Below are positions 59,605-64,000 of a stretch of DNA of 64,000 nucleotides, piece by piece; position 1 is the first letter of the stretch; each line of letters opens with the position of its first letter. The stretch is from positions 18,097,575 through 18,161,574 of the forward strand of contig NC_089319.1 of the NCBI RefSeq assembly GCF_036669915.1, written 5' to 3'. A program made the position numbers and the translations under genes. This stretch comes from Pocillopora verrucosa. Taxonomy: Eukaryota > Cnidaria > Anthozoa > Scleractinia > Pocilloporidae. The notes beneath the pieces were generated by a model. It was not told the DNA's origin, ran no database searches, and was given only the letters and a program-made list of their open reading frames with translations.

Positions 59605-62252
59605 CGCTCCAATTATAGGGTTCTCTAAGAATTTCCCTTCGTAAAATTAACGCCGACAGCGATTTTTTATGCCAACAAGAAGGCCGCCACGAAATTTACA
59701 GCAGCGTCTGGTGGCTGCTTGATTTGCAATCTGTTTGTTGGAAAAAACGGTTAGCTCTGATTTTATCTTTTTAAACTATTCATTCTAATGAAAATAACTT
59801 CATTTCCGTGTTATTAGTATCCGTCGTTATGGTGAAAGCACGCATGAAACAAAGGCGGGTGTTTGCAATTAGAAGTTTGTTTGAGAGTGACCGTTAAATT
59901 AGGGAAAAAATTAAGAAAGAATGTTGGTATGTGAAGCTTGAGTTGGAAGGTACTTAAGGAACAAACCCATGACATATCTCAAAGAGGGCACAAAAGAGAA
60001 AACTTACATTAAACGCAGTCTTCATGCACTCAGTTCGTGAATAAAGGCAAAGGAGAAGCTGTCTAACAAAGGTTCTGAGGACTGATTGTATGATAACGCT
60101 AAAGAAGACAAAATTGGAAGAAGGAGATTATTTCTGACAAAAAATTACAGTTTTGCTCTTATGATTCTCTCTCAAAATAACGGCAGAAAAATTGTAACGA
60201 AGAAATGTTACTATATAGTTTATGGCACACCCAGCATAAAACGACAAACCGTTCGAATGTTGCTACATTTTCTTTGAATCCTATACAGGCACTGGAATGC
60301 AATTACCTTTAGTGAAAGAAAAACAAAAAACAGGTGTTTCGTTGAAAAAAAGTATATTTCTACTGATCAACGTACCAGTTGCATTAAATACGTATGCTTT
60401 TCATGATATCTTATTTAAATAGCTTCAACGAAAGCAGCGTTTCATGAAATCATAATTTGCCACGACAGCAAAACAGTGAAAAATGCCGCGGAAATTGCAC
60501 TGGAAAAACTAGTCCAGTGTAAATATATTACGCCCACCACATTTCCATTGTTCAAAGTGCTTCGGACACAAAAATTTTTTTGGCGTAAATATTTTGCTTA
60601 TCATATGTACAAACCAATTTCCATAGAAGAAAAAGTTCAAAAATCTTAAAACTCGGTTTTTTTGGGCTTTAAAGTGCTCTTATTTTGTCTTAAAAAGTGT
60701 CCCGTGGACTGGTAACGAATTAGCGGGTGATGACGTAGAGAACTGTGAAAACTCTCCATTGACTCCCACAAATATCTCACATCTCTTGTAATTTTGTATC
60801 AGTCAGCGAACGTCATACGTTAAACGCAATACGCTCGTTTAAACGCAATACGCTCGTCCTTTCTTCTAGATTTCTCCTTTCTCCACCATGGTTACCGAAG
60901 TGTCTTCACAGTTTTTTAAGTCACAGCGATGTAACATGATCGTTTTAGCCGAGCGCTTTATGGGGACACTTTTCGGCCGCCAATCGTACTTTCAATGCAC
61001 GAAAAAATGGTCAAGGAGAACTCGCTAGGCACTGAGGTCGATTATTTATAATTTTAAAAACAGCTATTGACCAGAAAATTAAAAAAAAAAAATCCGTGTC
61101 GTAGGCACTTTTGGGGAAAAACTTAAGTAAAAGCAGCTGTGCCCATTTTAAAATAGGAAATTACTGTCTTCGTGAAAAAAAAGCACAAGAGGAAATGACA
61201 TAAATAGAAAAGAAAGCCGTGAAACGCACAAGGGATTTTGAACGTAGCGATGAAGAAGCGCCGGACTGAAATATATGTTAGTGCTAGTTCATATTACATC
61301 TGCCCTCGCCTTTTAACAATAATTATTTTTTTATTATAGAAATAATACTGACAGGTTTGTGGGAGATTTTCTCATGAAGCTTAAAGATTGCGATAAAATA
61401 TCATGAAAGAAAGCTATGCTACAATAGAAGAGCTTTTTAAGTGATCTTGCGTAATATTAGCACCCACAAGGTTGCTGCTTATCTTCGGAAGACGAACAAA
61501 CATGTAAAATTTCAAAGCTAGCTCTAGTCCAAAGCTACCGTGCTCGTCTACAGAAAGTTTACGTCAATCACCCTTTGATCAGTCAGTAATATAAATCTTT
61601 CTTATCCACCAGTGCAGAGACATGAGAAAGAAACATTTCGTTTCCAGTCAGTTTCATCTTTGTTATGATGATGATGCATACCATCTGTAACAGGCGGAAT
61701 TCATAATTGTTACACTTTTACTTATGCTGTTTTATCGGTTCGTTTGTGCAGTTTAAAGGAAGCGTTGACCATTACAGAGCAGTTTTTCTAGAAGCAAATC
61801 ACTTTGCCGATAACCAGAACACGCCAGTTTTTAAGTTTTCTGGTGTTTTCCGGCAAACTTAAAAAACGAAACAACAACAAAAAGGAAGAGAATAAAAAAC
61901 CAGTTAAAAAATTTATTACTGTCGATTCAAAATGCACGTAACATCATAAATACAGATATGCTGGTTCCTCTATTGACAGAGATATCGAAAATCTTCATTT
62001 GGGTCTGAGCAGTACAAATAGATTCTTGGGCAAAGGTTACTCTACCAATGGGGCCTAATCCATTAGAATTCCCCTTTATTGTGGGATTTGAACGTCCATT
62101 TGAGCACTTAACAATGCAGAAGTGTCCAGCTTTGGTTGACATTCGGTTGTGTTGACACGTACCGACTTTAATCGCGCGGTCTTCGGAAGAACTCGGTAAT
62201 ACATCGGGCGATGTCGCAAAACGTTGGCACTATTGGGAGATAAGGGTTAGCC
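59605..62252. other. Intergenic region between GPCR paralog 2 and the CEP131-like gene
   Basis: No supported gene. An ATG-started minus-strand frame at 61,927-62,142 begins with a Cys-containing stretch (FCIVKCSNG) faintly like the start of a THAP-type zinc finger, but the rest does not fit. It may be part of the CEP131-like 3' UTR. A plus-strand frame at 60,086-60,277 shows nothing recognisable. Confidence 0.5.
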
Positions 62253-63707
62253 TCAAGACAGCAATTTCTTTCTTTGTTCTTGGAGTAAAAATTCCAAATG
62301 TTCCGCTCGTTTCATGGCAGCCTGTGCAAAAAGAAAAAAAAATGTGTGTAAAAAAAAAAAAAAAAACCATGGATCTAGAAAAGTATTTTCATTGGTCAAA
62401 GGCTATCACTGATCTAATTTCCCGTCAAAGTTTAACTTTTCATTAGCAAACAGAAAGAAACGAGTGTCAGACGGGTGAAAACAGCAGCTTCCGCCATGCT
62501 CAGATTGGAGCAAACTTGTGATGCGTATGACGAGATTGAAAACATGGGTTCATGAAAAACTGACTTCAGAACACTCACCTGGTGTTGTTCCCGTAGTGTT
62601 TTCATAGTTTCTTCTTTTTTAGCTATGGCCTGCCTTACTCTAGCGGTGTAAAACAGATAACAATTTTCAATAAAAAATAACGAACTAGACACGTACAAAC
62701 TCAAAACCTGTAAAATATCTGCCGGCGATCAAGGGACACCTCAGGTGATAAGGGGATTGAAAACTAAGAATAAAAATATATCTCAGCATTGTTCATATTT
62801 AAATGGAAGAAAAATGCAAAAAGAAATATTTCTAACGACCACGGATTCGTACAGCTTAAGATGCGGTCATGGATGTTTTATGGAAGCTCGTTAGTCGATC
62901 AGATCGTTTCAAAATCTTTGCGAAAATTCCAAATTACCAAAACTGTATACCAAACCGACTAGCATGGCCACGGACGTTTATCACAATTTTCTCACTACAA
63001 CCACTCTGTAAGTATCGCTCTTCCCCCGCCCCACCCCCCTCAAAATATTTTTCAGAGCTCAGGTCTCCCTCTCAGCAGAGTTTAACCCACCAACCACATG
63101 ATCTTTGCGTCTTAAGCAATTAACCAACCTTTTGTGTACTTCCTCCATTTCTTGCTCTTTCTCCCGTGTAACTCGTTCTATTTCTAATCTGTGACGGGCC
63201 TTCATTTCGCTCACTTCTGTTTTCAAACGCTTGTTGTCTTCGTCAGTGGTCACAAGCCTGGAATATGCAGGAAAGAATTGAATATCTGCTAACAACATAA
63301 CGTCATTTCCGAGTTGCAAAACTCTCCCTTTGAAAACGAGGCTAACTGAAATGGAATTTTCAATCAATTATCAAAGGCTTCGCACCGACCCTCGTCTTTA
63401 AGCAGAGGCATTCAACATCTAGCAAATAGCTTAACAAATATGTTTTTCTGGATTACAAGTGAAAAATTCAAAGTTTCTGAATCTCTTTGCATAAAGGCAT
63501 TCGAAAAGATCGTATTTTGCTTGAGCTCACCGGAACCAAACTATTTTCAAAGGCAATTCGGAATGAAGGACATCAGAAGGAATAAATGGTAACACAAATT
63601 TATAAATCTACCCAGCTTCAAGCGCGGGAAAACGCGCGTGACCAGATCGCGACTGGCTTTTAAATGTTTGCATTTAATTGGTTTGGGATAAATTCACGTG
63701 AGGGTGC

Positions 63708-63748
<41 letters not shown>

Positions 63749-63829
63749 CATCATCATCATTATTATTAGTAGTATTAGTATTATTATTATATTATTTATT
63801 ATTATCATTATCATTAGTATTATTATTGA

Positions 63830-63886
<57 letters not shown>

Positions 63887-64000
63887 GTCATTATCATTAT
63901 TATTTGTACAAACCTATCAGCGAACTCCTGCCGAATGATGTCGGCCACCTTCCCTCTCTCTTCTTGTAGCCGTTTGGCCACTTTATCAATTCCTTCTACC
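62253..64000 (-). CDS. CEP131: CEP131-like centrosomal coiled-coil protein, C-terminal exons (partial)
   Basis: Four exons in transcript order: 64000-63914 (cut by the window edge), 63257-63129, 62639-62579, 62321-62253. Phases 2, 2 and 0 fit, giving 114 residues plus TGA. The chain is a charged coiled coil: IIRQEFADRL, EVHKRVRQAIAKKEE, TLREQHQAAMKRAEHLEFLL. These are the landmarks of the CEP131/AZI1 C-terminus (VIRQEF.DRL, EVHRRVK.A.A.KEE, LR.QH.AA.KRA.HLE.LL). CEP131 localises to centriolar satellites and supports cilium formation. Upstream exons are outside the window. The intron between the first two visible exons holds a long ATT microsatellite. Confidence 0.85.
63709..63905. repeat. (ATT)n / (TTA)n microsatellite
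   Basis: Almost 200 bp of TTA/ATT with a few ATC and AGT interruptions. It lies directly beside the splice donor at 63,913 of a CEP131-like exon, on the intron side. The long Tyr/Leu-rich open frame here on the plus strand is an artefact of the repeat. Confidence 0.95.

Noticed and set aside
61927-62142. Possible THAP-like zinc finger frame on the minus strand
   Set aside because: Only the first C...C-like residues fit. The later Cys/His pair and the AVPTIF-type motif are missing.
63664-63969. 101-codon Leu/Tyr-rich frame
   Set aside because: Translation of the ATT microsatellite.
1-64000. CRISPR arrays, operons, prokaryotic replication or integration features
   Set aside because: The DNA is clearly eukaryotic with spliced genes. 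Regular repeats present are minisatellites and foldback elements.

Overview
The window is nuclear DNA of an animal, most probably an anthozoan cnidarian such as a stony coral. The grounds are spliced genes with GT-AG introns, an intronless H1 histone, a pair of melatonin-receptor-like GPCRs, a Penelope-like retroelement and many short foldback repeats of types I associate with hexacorals. Genus and species cannot be fixed from the sequence. Gene models below were assembled by hand from reading frame, splice sites and intron phase. The four complete multi-exon models each sum to a multiple of three.

Left part (1-27,380): a tandem segmental duplication. Copy 1 covers 1 to about 12,947 and runs off the left edge; copy 2 covers about 16,190-27,380. 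Each copy carries one complete 11-exon, minus-strand gene for an 856-residue receptor: signal peptide, TNF-receptor cysteine-rich domains, a long Ser/Thr/Pro-rich stalk, one membrane segment, then a cytoplasmic ZU5 and a UPA-like region with no death domain. A frameshifted death-domain relic lies downstream of copy 2 on the same strand. Each copy also carries a plus-strand signal-peptide exon head-to-head with the receptor. In copy 1 it is an orphan; in copy 2 it starts a complete gene.

Middle (27,310-43,297): a 24-exon plus-strand gene for a 1,164-residue secreted or GPI-anchored protein. It has a signal peptide, a small Cys-rich module, about 20 exons of repeated helical leucine-rich units resembling the mesothelin/otoancorin/stereocilin superfamily, an acidic tail and a hydrophobic C-terminus. 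Next come a 3-exon pentraxin-like secreted protein (45,293-48,546) and an intronless linker histone H1 (50,102-50,647).

Right part (51,570-64,000): two minus-strand, single-exon melatonin-receptor-like GPCR genes whose membrane cores are nearly identical at the DNA level, with a broken Penelope-like reverse transcriptase between them. The last four exons of a CEP131-like centrosomal coiled-coil gene lie at the right edge, next to a long ATT microsatellite.

The first half has an innate-immunity or cell-surface flavour: duplicated TNFR-type receptors, a GPI-anchored adhesion-like protein and a pentraxin. The observations most worth following are the TNFR-ZU5-UPA architecture with its death-domain relic, the duplicated head-to-head promoter with an orphan exon, and the apparent gene conversion between the GPCRs. 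Foldback elements datable by comparing the two duplicated copies are also of interest.
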